Part shown: piece by piece, positions 1 to 7,323 of the stretch | Layout: every line of letters starts with the position of its first letter | How positions within the stretch are numbered: position 1 is the stretch's first letter | Assembly (NCBI GenBank): GCA_900554525.1 | Contig: USHL01000005.1 | Coordinates: forward strand, 1-19,133 | Source: an uncultured Oscillospiraceae bacterium | Lineage (GTDB): Bacteria > Bacillota > Clostridia > Oscillospirales > Acutalibacteraceae | Direction of reading: 5' to 3' | DNA length: 19,133 bases | The notes under the pieces: model-generated | What the model saw: the letters and a program-made list of their open reading frames with translations, nothing else | What the model was told of the DNA's origin: nothing | Database searches by the model: none | Program-made: the position numbers and the translations under genes

Positions 1-595
1 CTATTATCCACTGAATAATTACGGGTCTGTCCTTAGCGTCAGCCTGTTTTATCAGCGCGTCAAGCCCCGCTCCGTCCTCGGTGAAAAGGCTGTCGGCGGC
101 AAAATTTGCTATCAGCTCCGCATCCGTTTCTTCCGGGCTCAGCATCACGCCCGCCGCCTCATAGCGGCTTCTGATAATATCACGGTACTCCCCGGCTTTG
201 ACGTCAGCAGGCATATTCCCGCTGATTTTGCTGTCAAGCCATCTTCTGTATGCCTCAGAGTCTTTAACCGCTCTCACAAAATCGGCATAGACCTCGCTGT
301 CCGTTTCCCCGAAATGCGTCAGCTCATGCTTTATCAGAATATTTACCGGGTCAGTTACCGCGTAGTCCATATGGATATTGCCCCAAAAATCGTAGTAGCT
401 CTCTGCGGCTGTTCCGGCAACGCTTTCCACATCCTCAAAAATGACGTTTACCCCGAACGCTCCGGCAATACGTTTGACGTAATCCTGCTCCGCACTGCTC
501 AATTGCCGGCGGCTTCTGTTATCGGCGGCTGCTTTGCCGCTCTTTTCAGACATTATGTCAATAAAATAACGAATATCGGGATTATCGCTGTCAAA
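1..595 (-). repeat. Zincin module, second copy (truncated by window edge)
   Basis: This segment closely matches 2536-3124 at the DNA level, in the same frame of the giant gene. It encodes the NRSRRQLS linker (residue 2264), HELTH at 2328-2332 and the third zinc ligand candidate Glu2398 in a LIANFAAD motif. All residues expected of an active HExxH zincin are present. The copy continues out of the window. Confidence 0.85.
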
Positions 596-3500
596 TGTAC
601 CGATATTATCAGTGGCGGATTTTATTTGTGTGCTGTCGAAAACAACCGCCGTCATACCGCCGCTGCTGTCAGTATACTGTATTACTCCGTCATAGCCCTT
701 TTCCTGCATCAGCTCCCGTAATTCGTCATAGCTTTCGGCCGATATTCCATGTCTTTCCTCAAACTGCCCGAAAATGCTTTTTCCGGTGCCGCCGTCAAAC
801 ACAAACGGTTTTTCGATTTTAAGATACACCTGCACAGCACTGCTGCCGTTATTCTCCGTTCCGTCAGGTCTTTCGGTCGTGAAATAATCCCATTCGCCGA
901 ACCAACGCTTTAGCTGCCGGGTATCGGTCTGACCGGAAAGCTTTTTATTGACATTTGAGCCTCTGTCGTATATACTGTGTATGTAGCCGTCTTGAGGCAG
1001 GACTCCGGGCAATCGGTGCCCGGCCTTCTGTAGTAGAGATACGGCTGCTTTTTTGTTCCGATACACAATGAGAGGCCTGCCGTTTTTATCAACAACCCTG
1101 CTTTTCCCGAACCAGCGCTTGAACTGCTGGGTATCGGTCTGACCGGAAAACTTTTTATTGACATTTGAGCCGCTGTCGGTTATACTGTGTATGTAGCCGT
1201 CTTGAGGCAGCCCTCCGGGCAATTGGAGCCCGGCCCGCTGTAGTAGAGATACGGCTACTTTTTTATTCCAATAAAAAAGCGTGGTTTTACCGTTCTTTTC
1301 TTCTAAAACCGCATTATACAATAATTTTGTAACGGCGTTGCTTTTTCCGAAAACAGATGCGATTGCGTTGCTGTCTATTCTTATGCTGTTTTGACGGCTG
1401 TATCCGTCAATCTCAACCGGCGTAACAATTTGTTTTCCGTTATGGGTAAAATCAAGCAGCGCCACCACTCTGCCGGGCTTCGTTTCCGATTTGAAAACCG
1501 CAATAGGATTTTTAAGCCTGCCGGGCAGCTGCTTTAAAAGTGTTTCACCCAATTTATGGTCTGTATCCTTTGTGCCGTTTAAAGCATAATCCACATGCGT
1601 CTGATTTATTGTCATCGGCAATGCGGTAAAACCTATATTCCGGTATATTTCAGGCGTTCCCGAAACAATTAACGAATCTTTTTCGGGAATTAAACCCTTT
1701 TCCCAGTCGTCAATCTGCTCTGCAAATGATTTTGAATAATCGTATTTGCCGCTGATGCTGAGCTTCCTGCCGTCATCAGTAGTATTTTTCTTGACATATT
1801 CGGAAGAATATGGTATATTATTAACAGAGACATTTACAGCTTCGCTATTAGGCGTTACACCGGGGCTTTTGGCATCGGTGGACTGTAATGTCTCTTTTTT
1901 ATATCCTGATTTTCCAATAAAAGCCGAAACAACATACAAAGCTTTTTTGGAAGTTTCCGGAACAGCTTCAACAACATAATAAGATTTTTCTCCTATTGGT
2001 TTCTCATAAAGCACTGTCTTTGCAGGTTTATTATTTCCTTCAATGTTAGAAACGTAGGATTGTGTTGTGCCGGCAGCTACAATATTATTGTTATTTTCAA
2101 TAATGAAAGGAATTTTACTTATATCATTATTATCGGCAAGTGAATGATCCGATCTGCCGTTTTTACCATGCTCCTTTATAATATGCGCTATTTGGCGATT
2201 TTCTATAAACACTCTATATCCGGTAACATCTATACCTGTTATCTTTTTTATAAGCGTTGCCTGGCTTTGATTTATATTCCCTACCGGAGTTTTTTTCTTC
2301 GGCTCAAACTCACCTCTTTCCACATTTTCAACTTCTTTTAATAATTCAAGATCACCCTTTGCATTTTCGAACGCTATACTGAACTTCCTGCCATCACCGG
2401 CGGTATTTTTTTTGCTCGTATCATCAAGAGTCTTTTCGGCGGCCTTGAGCATAGCGGTATATTTCCGTTCAAGTCTCGAAATTTCCGGCGGGATATAATT
2501 GCCCTTGAACAGTCTTTTTACCGAATTGATAAAATCTATTATCCACTGAATAATTACGGGTCTGTCCTTAGCGTCAGCCTGTTTTATCAGGGCGTCAAGC
2601 CCCGCGCCGTCTTCGGTGAAAAGGCTGTCGGCGACAAAGTTCGCTATCATTTCGGCGTCGGCTTCGGCAACAGTCAGCGTTTTACCGGCATTTTCATACC
2701 GCTGCATTATTTCTTTCCGATACTGCGCCGATTTTGCGCTTGTGCTCTTTTCGCCGGATATTTTCGAGTTTATCCAGTCTTTAAAAACCTTTGAGTCTTT
2801 CACAAGACTGACAAAATCGTTATATTCTCTGCTTTCCTCCCCGAAATGCGTCAGCTCGTGCTTTATCAGAATATTCAGAGGGTTGGTTACCGAATAATCC
2901 ATATGTATACTGCCGCTGCTGTCATAATAGCTGTCGCCGGGTATTCCGGTAGCGCCTTCCACATTCTCAAATATTACATTCACGCCGAATGCTCCGGCAA
3001 CCTTTTTCACATATTCCTGCTCGGCTTTGTTCAGTCGGCGGCTTCTGTTATCGGAAGCTGCTTTGCCGCTCTTTTCTGACATTCTGTCAATGAAATAACG
3101 AATATCGGGATTATCTTTATCAAACCTTTTTGAAAGCGGTATCAACTTTCCGTTCCTGTCATAAGTGACATCTGACGTTTTTACATTTTGCGAGTTCGGC
3201 GCCCTGAGCTCTGTTGTACCTCCGTCATCTCTGACATAGCCTTTTTCTTTTGCTTTTCCTTCAAGTATATCGGTTACATCTTCGCCGCGCATTACCTTCA
3301 ATCGGTAATTCTCGTCGTCAACCGCAGTCTTTTTTGAGCGGTTTTGCTCTTCGGTAAGCATTGAGGCGGGCAGATATTTATAAAAATTTCCGTACTCGGG
3401 GTTGATTTTTGAAATCAAATAGGGTATACTGATAGTGGAAGATGAGCGAGTGTTATTTGTCTGGTTGTCTTTTGACAAATCAGGGAGGTGCACCTTGACC

Positions 3501-6500
3501 TCATCTTCTATTTTTATTTTACCGAGAGTAACGCTCACATACAGTTTATTTAAGTCCTTTACATCTTCTTTAAACTCTTTTATATGCATTTCAACGGGAA
3601 TAATGTATGATTCATCACGAAAAGCGCTTAATAATACATAATCATATTTAAGATTGACATTTTCCCTTGCCGTTCCCACATATTTATCTGTATGAACTTC
3701 GATAGGAGCCGCGTTTTCCACGACCTCATCAAACACATAAAGCATTTTCGCGAAATCATAAAAGTCGGTAGATATATCGCCCTGCTTATGCACGCTTTCA
3801 TTTAAAGAGCCTCTTGAGTAATCAAAATCCAAAGATATATTTTTGTTGTTATAGGTTTTAAATACCCCGAATTTTTCACCGAGAGATTTCAGTATTTTGC
3901 CGGCCTGCGAATTATAAGAGGATTTTAATAATAAAACGTTTTTTTCGTTTAAATCCTCATTTCTGCCGTCATATTCAGCCAATTCAATTACGGTATTTTT
4001 TAATATCTCCGCTCTTTCTTCGTCCGGCATGTTCGCTGTTATTTTTTTGCCGGAAATACGCTTGGCGTAATCCTGATCCGCATTGCTCAAATGCCGGCGG
4101 CTTTTATTTTCGGGCGATAAAAAAGCAGACCCTGCAAAGCCTGCCTGATATATACCGTCATCTAAAATAATTACCTGTTCGGGATAAAAGGCGATATACG
4201 AAAGCCCGACTCCCTCAAATAAGTCACTGTTCTGATATACTACACCGTCATATCCCTTTCCGTAAAGCATACGCCTGAATTCAACCGCCGCCTGAGAAGA
4301 GTATTCCCCGCCGGATTTTTCCTGAATATTTCGGATATAATTATACTCCGTTTCGGAAATCACACCGTCGCACCAAAGCCTTAAGGCCGTCTGCGACGGC
4401 TGCCAGGACATAATATCCGAGCCGACATAAACCGGATTTTTAATATCAAGATATGCCTTTATAATACGCCCATCTTTTTTAAGCGTTTCTCCCCGTTGGT
4501 AAGCCTGCTGCATACTTCCGAAATGAAAGCCGATATCGCCCTTTGCAAAAACTTTAAATTCCATATTATCGGTAAAATGATATACGGCCTTCGGGCTTCC
4601 GTCTTCATTTCTGACGGCGCTTGTTCTCAGACTCTTGCCTTGCTCGGAAGTTATTCCGCCCCGTTGATTATTTCCTTTATCAAAAAGCAGGGAGAATAAT
4701 TTCTGCGCCCTGCCAGCTTCCTGTCCAGCTCCGCGAACTGTGCCTGGCGTTTCCTGTATTCCTCCAGCCGCTCCCGCCGGATAACCGCCTGAGTTCCGTC
4801 TCCATGCACCACTGTTATCCATCCGGCCGGCTCCGGCATTTTCAGCGGTCCGTCGACCGTCTTCTTTACCAGAAAAGCCGGAGGGCATTCCGAACCGCCG
4901 GTCAGGCGCCGGTAAGCCGCCGCGTTCTTTTCCTGTTCCTCCAGGTAAGCCTTCAAACCTGCCCGCGGTATCACTATCCGCGCTCCGTCTGCGAATATTA
5001 CCGTTACCGCTTCGCTCTGCTCCGCCATAAAACGCACCTCCTGCGTTCAAATGATATATATTATTATAATCCGCCGTGTCCGTTCGGTCAACCGAATAAG
5101 GATAGTATTTTCTGCCGGCAATACGCTTGGCGTAATCCTGCTCCGAACCGCTCAAATGCCGGCGGCTCTTATTTTCGGGCGATAAAAAAGCTGACTCTGT
5201 AAAATCCGCCTCGCTTTCAATATAGTCTGCATTATTAATAATACCATTCCCGCCGGCGCTTTGCAATAAAGGATTATTTATTACTTTCCGCCGCGCATTG
5301 TCCGCAGGCGCCGACAAACCGTTTGCCATATATTCAGCCGATACTCTGTCAATTCCGCCCTCGATCAAACGCAGCACATACTGCGAGGAGGCAATCGCAT
5401 GAATGGATTCCGAAGGATTGCTCTCCGTAATCCTGCTGAAATTATCATTGACAACATTTATATTTTTCGGAGAATATATTTCGCTGTGAATATCCCTTAA
5501 GACATAGCTGTAAAGTATACCGGCGGTCCTGTCGCTGATTTTTTTCGGGTCGGCCTCCAAGGCCGCCGAGCGTATATCCGGATTGCCTGATTTTTTGGCG
5601 TAATTGATTATACCTTCAATATCAAAATCCTTTGCCGACAGCACCGATTGACCGATTGCTTTATACCTTCTGTTTATATCGGCATTAGCGGCAATGTTTA
5701 CAGCCGTCTGCCCGCCTCCCAGTAATCCGCCTATCGCCGTGCCGTATCCGAACTCCTGTGCCATACGCTGCGGATTTATGACGGCGTCCTGATCGTCCAT
5801 CGAGAGAATAGCGCGATCACTGTCATAAACCGCTTTTGCGGTAAGATTGCTTATAATTCCCTGAATAACCTCTTCGCCGCCCTCTTCAAGCGACGACTTA
5901 AACCATTTCCATAAGGCGCTTTCCCCCGACTCTGCCGCACGCATAAGGCCCGCCGGCAAGCTCTGAAAACCGCCTGCGCCGGTGGCGCCTCCTACCTCTA
6001 CGGCAGAGTTCAATGCAGAAGCAAAAAGCGTAAAAAGCATAGCCTCATCCTGATTGGCGCCGTTTTCCAAAGCTTCGTCATAATTTGTCCCCAGCTCTTT
6101 GGTAAACGAGCTCCAGTAAGCCGGATTTTTAGCCATAGCGCTAACCGAAGTCCTGAAGGTTTCCGCAAGCGAGGCTGAAGAAGCCCCCATTTTACTCAAT
6201 GAGGCCGGCGCGCTTGCACCCGCTGTCATAACAGCTAAAATCATATCGGGCAGATTTTCCGTCACCCCTGATATCACTGTACCAGCTATTACATTCTTAT
6301 CACCGACGGCATAAGCGTCACGCTGCATTTCTCTTTGACTGTTATCTGCAATTTCCTTAAAATATTGTTTATTATCGCTGTATATTTTACCGATTTTTTC
6401 TAAGCCGAAGGCTCTGGCTATGTTACCGAGTACAAAATCGCCGCTCGAAGCTAATCCGTAAAGGATTTGGTTCCATCCGTTTTTTACGGATTTTCCTGCA

Positions 6501-7309
6501 TAGCTGAGCCAAGTGCCGTCACCGTAAAGATTGTCTTTAATATCTTCTATTTTCTTATCGATTTCTTCCTTTTGCTCGTCGGAAGCATATTTTTTCTGGG
6601 ACTTCAATAAATCTATCGCTTCATCCGCGTTGTTCGTGCCGTATTCAAAGCTTGTCATATAATTTGTATATGCCGCATTGCGGTTTTCATAGGCAGCCTT
6701 AAGCTTTTTATAATATCTGCGCTTTTGTTCATCAGCTTCCCATTTATCCGTAGCACCCAGCCAGTCAAGCGCTCTTGTCATAAAATTGCCGCCGTAGCCA
6801 TAAGAGGGGCCGGCCTCTCCGCCGGTATAAAGCACGGTTTCTCGATCAAACATTTCTTTCAATTCATTAAGCGAATATTTTTCAAAGCCGTCGCCCTTTG
6901 TCACCTCTGCGGCATATTCCTCCGCTTTTCTCCCTGCATCGGCCATCTGTTGACTTTTAAGTTCCAAGGCCGAAGGGTTCTTCTTCGCCGCCCAGCCGTT
7001 GTTTTCTTCAGCGTAGGAAATAAGGCTGTCAATCGATTCCGGAGAAACATATTCACCCCTTTCAAGCTTATTAAGCGTAGAACCTGCGCTGTTTTTCTTT
7101 ATATATTCGAGTGCGCCCTTTGGATTAGTCCGCCAGTCCGGAGGAATAACCATAGTATTGACATAATCAACCGTCTTGTTCTGAAACTGTCCTATACGCT
7201 TTCTGGTTTCCTCGGCGCCGTCCTTCATTAATGTCTCTTCTCTTACTTTGCCAGCTTTAATCCAGTTTCCGCCTGTTTTATCAGCTGCCTTTCCGGCTTT
7301 TATCCACAT
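1..7309 (-). CDS. Giant phage polyvalent protein, 3' end beyond window
   Basis: The frame is open from ATG 7309 to base 1 (2436 codons, no stop), so the true protein is longer. GGAGG lies 4 nt before the start. Domains seen, by residue: N-terminal doubled WIKAGK motif (2-7, 16-21); hydrophobic, glycine-rich stretches near 340-372, 420-443 and 520-541; ADP-ribosyltransferase-like domain about 895-1050 (VYHFTDN at 909, GYDGVV at 1019); a large-polyvalent-associated domain about 1085-1330 (MHIKEF near 1242); an ART-type tail ending NPDIRYF before 1421; zincin 1 from 1421 (HELTH 1484-1488, Glu1553); PBECR-like nuclease about 1690-1800 (His1709, His1714, His1722); MuF C-terminal domain about 1866-2045; damaged ART about 2060-2245; zincin 2 from 2264 (HELTH 2328-2332, Glu2398). 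Such proteins are thought to be packaged and injected to subdue the host. Position after the tail genes fits this. Domain names come from motif recall, not a search. Confidence 0.93.
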   Translation of the reverse strand, partial: MWIKAGKAADKTGGNWIKAGKVREETLMKDGAEETRKRIGQFQNKTVDYVNTMVIPPDWRTNPKGALEYIKKNSAGSTLNKLERGEYVSPESIDSLISYAEENNGWAAKKNPSALELKSQQMADAGRKAEEYAAEVTKGDGFEKYSLNELKEMFDRETVLYTGGEAGPSYGYGGNFMTRALDWLGATDKWEADEQKRRYYKKLKAAYENRNAAYTNYMTSFEYGTNNADEAIDLLKSQKKYASDEQKEEIDKKIEDIKDNLYGDGTWLSYAGKSVKNGWNQILYGLASSGDFVLGNIARAFGLEKIGKIYSDNKQYFKEIADNSQREMQRDAYAVGDKNVIAGTVISGVTENLPDMILAVMTAGASAPASLSKMGASSASLAETFRTSVSAMAKNPAYWSSFTKELGTNYDEALENGANQDEAMLFTLFASALNSAVEVGGATGAGGFQSLPAGLMRAAESGESALWKWFKSSLEEGGEEVIQGIISNLTAKAVYDSDRAILSMDDQDAVINPQRMAQEFGYGTAIGGLLGGGQTAVNIAANADINRRYKAIGQSVLSAKDFDIEGIINYAKKSGNPDIRSAALEADPKKISDRTAGILYSYVLRDIHSEIYSPKNINVVNDNFSRITESNPSESIHAIASSQYVLRLIEGGIDRVSAEYMANGLSAPADNARRKVINNPLLQSAGGNGIINNADYIESEADFTESAFLSPENKSRRHLSGSEQDYAKRIAGRKYYPYSVDRTDTADYNNIYHLNAGGAFYGGAERSGNGNIRRRSADSDTAGRFEGLPGGTGKERGGLPAPDRRFGMPSGFSGKEDGRRTAENAGAGRMDNSGAWRRNSGGYPAGAAGGIQETPGTVRGAGQEAGRAQKLFSLLFDKGNNQRGGITSEQGKSLRTSAVRNEDGSPKAVYHFTDNMEFKVFAKGDIGFHFGSMQQAYQRGETLKKDGRIIKAYLDIKNPVYVGSDIMSWQPSQTALRLWCDGVISETEYNYIRNIQEKSGGEYSSQAAVEFRRMLYGKGYDGVVYQNSDLFEGVGLSYIAFYPEQVIILDDGIYQAGFAGSAFLSPENKSRRHLSNADQDYAKRISGKKITANMPDEERAEILKNTVIELAEYDGRNEDLNEKNVLLLKSSYNSQAGKILKSLGEKFGVFKTYNNKNISLDFDYSRGSLNESVHKQGDISTDFYDFAKMLYVFDEVVENAAPIEVHTDKYVGTARENVNLKYDYVLLSAFRDESYIIPVEMHIKEFKEDVKDLNKLYVSVTLGKIKIEDEVKVHLPDLSKDNQTNNTRSSSTISIPYLISKINPEYGNFYKYLPASMLTEEQNRSKKTAVDDENYRLKVMRGEDVTDILEGKAKEKGYVRDDGGTTELRAPNSQNVKTSDVTYDRNGKLIPLSKRFDKDNPDIRYFIDRMSEKSGKAASDNRSRRLNKAEQEYVKKVAGAFGVNVIFENVEGATGIPGDSYYDSSGSIHMDYSVTNPLNILIKHELTHFGEESREYNDFVSLVKDSKVFKDWINSKISGEKSTSAKSAQYRKEIMQRYENAGKTLTVAEADAEMIANFVADSLFTEDGAGLDALIKQADAKDRPVIIQWIIDFINSVKRLFKGNYIPPEISRLERKYTAMLKAAEKTLDDTSKKNTAGDGRKFSIAFENAKGDLELLKEVENVERGEFEPKKKTPVGNINQSQATLIKKITGIDVTGYRVFIENRQIAHIIKEHGKNGRSDHSLADNNDISKIPFIIENNNNIVAAGTTQSYVSNIEGNNKPAKTVLYEKPIGEKSYYVVEAVPETSKKALYVVSAFIGKSGYKKETLQSTDAKSPGVTPNSEAVNVSVNNIPYSSEYVKKNTTDDGRKLSISGKYDYSKSFAEQIDDWEKGLIPEKDSLIVSGTPEIYRNIGFTALPMTINQTHVDYALNGTKDTDHKLGETLLKQLPGRLKNPIAVFKSETKPGRVVALLDFTHNGKQIVTPVEIDGYSRQNSIRIDSNAIASVFGKSNAVTKLLYNAVLEEKNGKTTLFYWNKKVAVSLLQRAGLQLPGGLPQDGYIHSITDSGSNVNKKFSGQTDTQQFKRWFGKSRVVDKNGRPLIVYRNKKAAVSLLQKAGHRLPGVLPQDGYIHSIYDRGSNVNKKLSGQTDTRQLKRWFGEWDYFTTERPDGTENNGSSAVQVYLKIEKPFVFDGGTGKSIFGQFEERHGISAESYDELRELMQEKGYDGVIQYTDSSGGMTAVVFDSTQIKSATDNIGTFDSDNPDIRYFIDIMSEKSGKAAADNRSRRQLSSAEQDYVKRIAGAFGVNVIFEDVESVAGTAAESYYDFWGNIHMDYAVTDPVNILIKHELTHFGETDSEVYADFVRAVKDSEAYRRWLDSKISGNMPADVKAGEYRDIIRSRYEAAGVMLSPEETDAELIANFAADSLFTEDGAGLDALIKQADAKDRPVIIQWII
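901..1060 (-). repeat. 210-bp period tandem repeat, copy 2 (MuF-C end plus ART start)
   Basis: Matches 1111-1270 with an offset of exactly 210 bp (70 codons). It encodes the KKAAVSLLQKAG / LPQDGYIHSI end of the MuF C-terminal domain followed by the SGQTDT linker and the KRWFG start of an ART domain (Trp2136). Identity is high over about 160 bp, while the 50 bp between copies (1061-1110) are not repeated. Confidence 0.9.
1111..1270 (-). repeat. 210-bp period tandem repeat, copy 1
   Basis: First copy in coding order. It ends the intact MuF C-terminal domain (KKVAVSLLQRAG, LPQDGYIHSI) and runs into an ART start: FKRWFG (Trp2066), then VVDKNGRPLIVY. In ART-polyvalent domains an HGT-type motif would follow VY; here the second repeat copy begins instead. 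Confidence 0.9.
2536..3124 (-). repeat. Zincin module, first copy
   Basis: In-frame partner of the repeat at 1-595, about 844 codons earlier in the protein. HELTH is at residues 1484-1488 and Glu1553 sits in MIANFVAD. The offset between copies drifts by whole codons (2535, 2532 and 2529 nt at three anchor points), so indels have kept the frame. The copies read as a duplicated functional domain and not as decayed sequence. Confidence 0.85.
4049..4147 (-). repeat. Linker direct repeat, copy 2
   Basis: About 99 bp closely matching 5114-5212 at an offset of 1065 bp (355 codons). It encodes SPENKSRRHLS then QDYAKRI (Glu1067). The same peptide motif begins both zincin modules at residues 1421 and 2264. 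Similarity stops abruptly after the R-I-x-G codons, where an unrelated domain starts. Confidence 0.9.
4651..5028 (-). CDS. Nested 125-aa two-repeat protein, out of frame inside the giant gene
   Basis: Family not recognised. The frame starts at ATG 5028, 7 nt after a perfect AGGAGGT (5036-5042); an upstream GTG at 5037 overlaps that site and is less likely. The product is two tandem homologous units, residues 8-61 and 71-123, sharing a TV-DG-VI-R-L-Y-Q-R-L-G pattern and ending P-x-FL[VI]K and a near-terminal G. Such an internal protein duplication is strong evidence that this frame is the selected one. The giant frame over the same bases gives low-complexity Gly/Arg-rich sequence (residues about 761-886). 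No signal peptide or membrane segment is seen; charge pattern suggests a cytosolic protein. It has its own promoter, so it can be made without the giant gene. It lies directly before the ART domain; a role as immunity protein or regulator is speculation. Confidence 0.78.
   Translation of the reverse strand: MAEQSEAVTVIFADGARIVIPRAGLKAYLEEQEKNAAAYRRLTGGSECPPAFLVKKTVDGPLKMPEPAGWITVVHGDGTQAVIRRERLEEYRKRQAQFAELDRKLAGRRNYSPCFLIKEIINGAE
5063..5091 (-). promoter_or_regulatory. Sigma-A promoter of the nested gene
   Basis: TTGACC (-35, 5086-5091), a 17-nt spacer and TATAAT (-10, 5063-5068), then AT-rich sequence and AGGAGGT 20 nt further on. This is one mismatch from consensus, inside a coding region. 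Start of transcription would be near 5056, giving a leader of about 28 nt. Confidence 0.8.
5083..5096. promoter_or_regulatory. Palindrome over the -35 box, candidate operator
   Basis: TTCGGT-CA-ACCGAA is a perfect inverted repeat with 6-bp arms that covers the -35 hexamer. A repressor bound here would block the nested promoter. The site is short, so chance is possible. Confidence 0.45.
5114..5212 (-). repeat. Linker direct repeat, copy 1
   Basis: Partner of the repeat at 4049-4147 and first of four linker copies (Glu712). Homology ends at 5114, only 22 bp before the -35 box of the nested gene. The pair brackets a cassette holding the nested gene and the intact ART domain. Confidence 0.9.
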
Positions 7310-7323
7310 ATTTCCTCCGCCTT

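Noticed and set aside
910..1164. 84-aa minus-strand ORF with an internally repeated MSIKSFPVRPIP peptide
   Set aside because: It is the off-frame reading of the 210-bp tandem repeat within the giant gene; it has no SD and no promoter, and the repeat is explained by the main frame.
5029..5037. GTG start for the nested gene, giving 128 aa
   Set aside because: The GTG overlaps the AGGAGGT that serves ATG 5028 with proper spacing, so the shorter product is preferred.
901..5212. CRISPR array or insertion sequence as the cause of the repeats
   Set aside because: Repeats are long, few, coding and in frame. There are no short regularly spaced units, no transposase and no terminal inverted repeats.
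1..7309. Plus-strand ORFs of 60-193 aa opposite the giant gene
   Set aside because: None has a convincing SD plus promoter or a recognisable motif; all are antisense to an open frame of more than 2400 codons.
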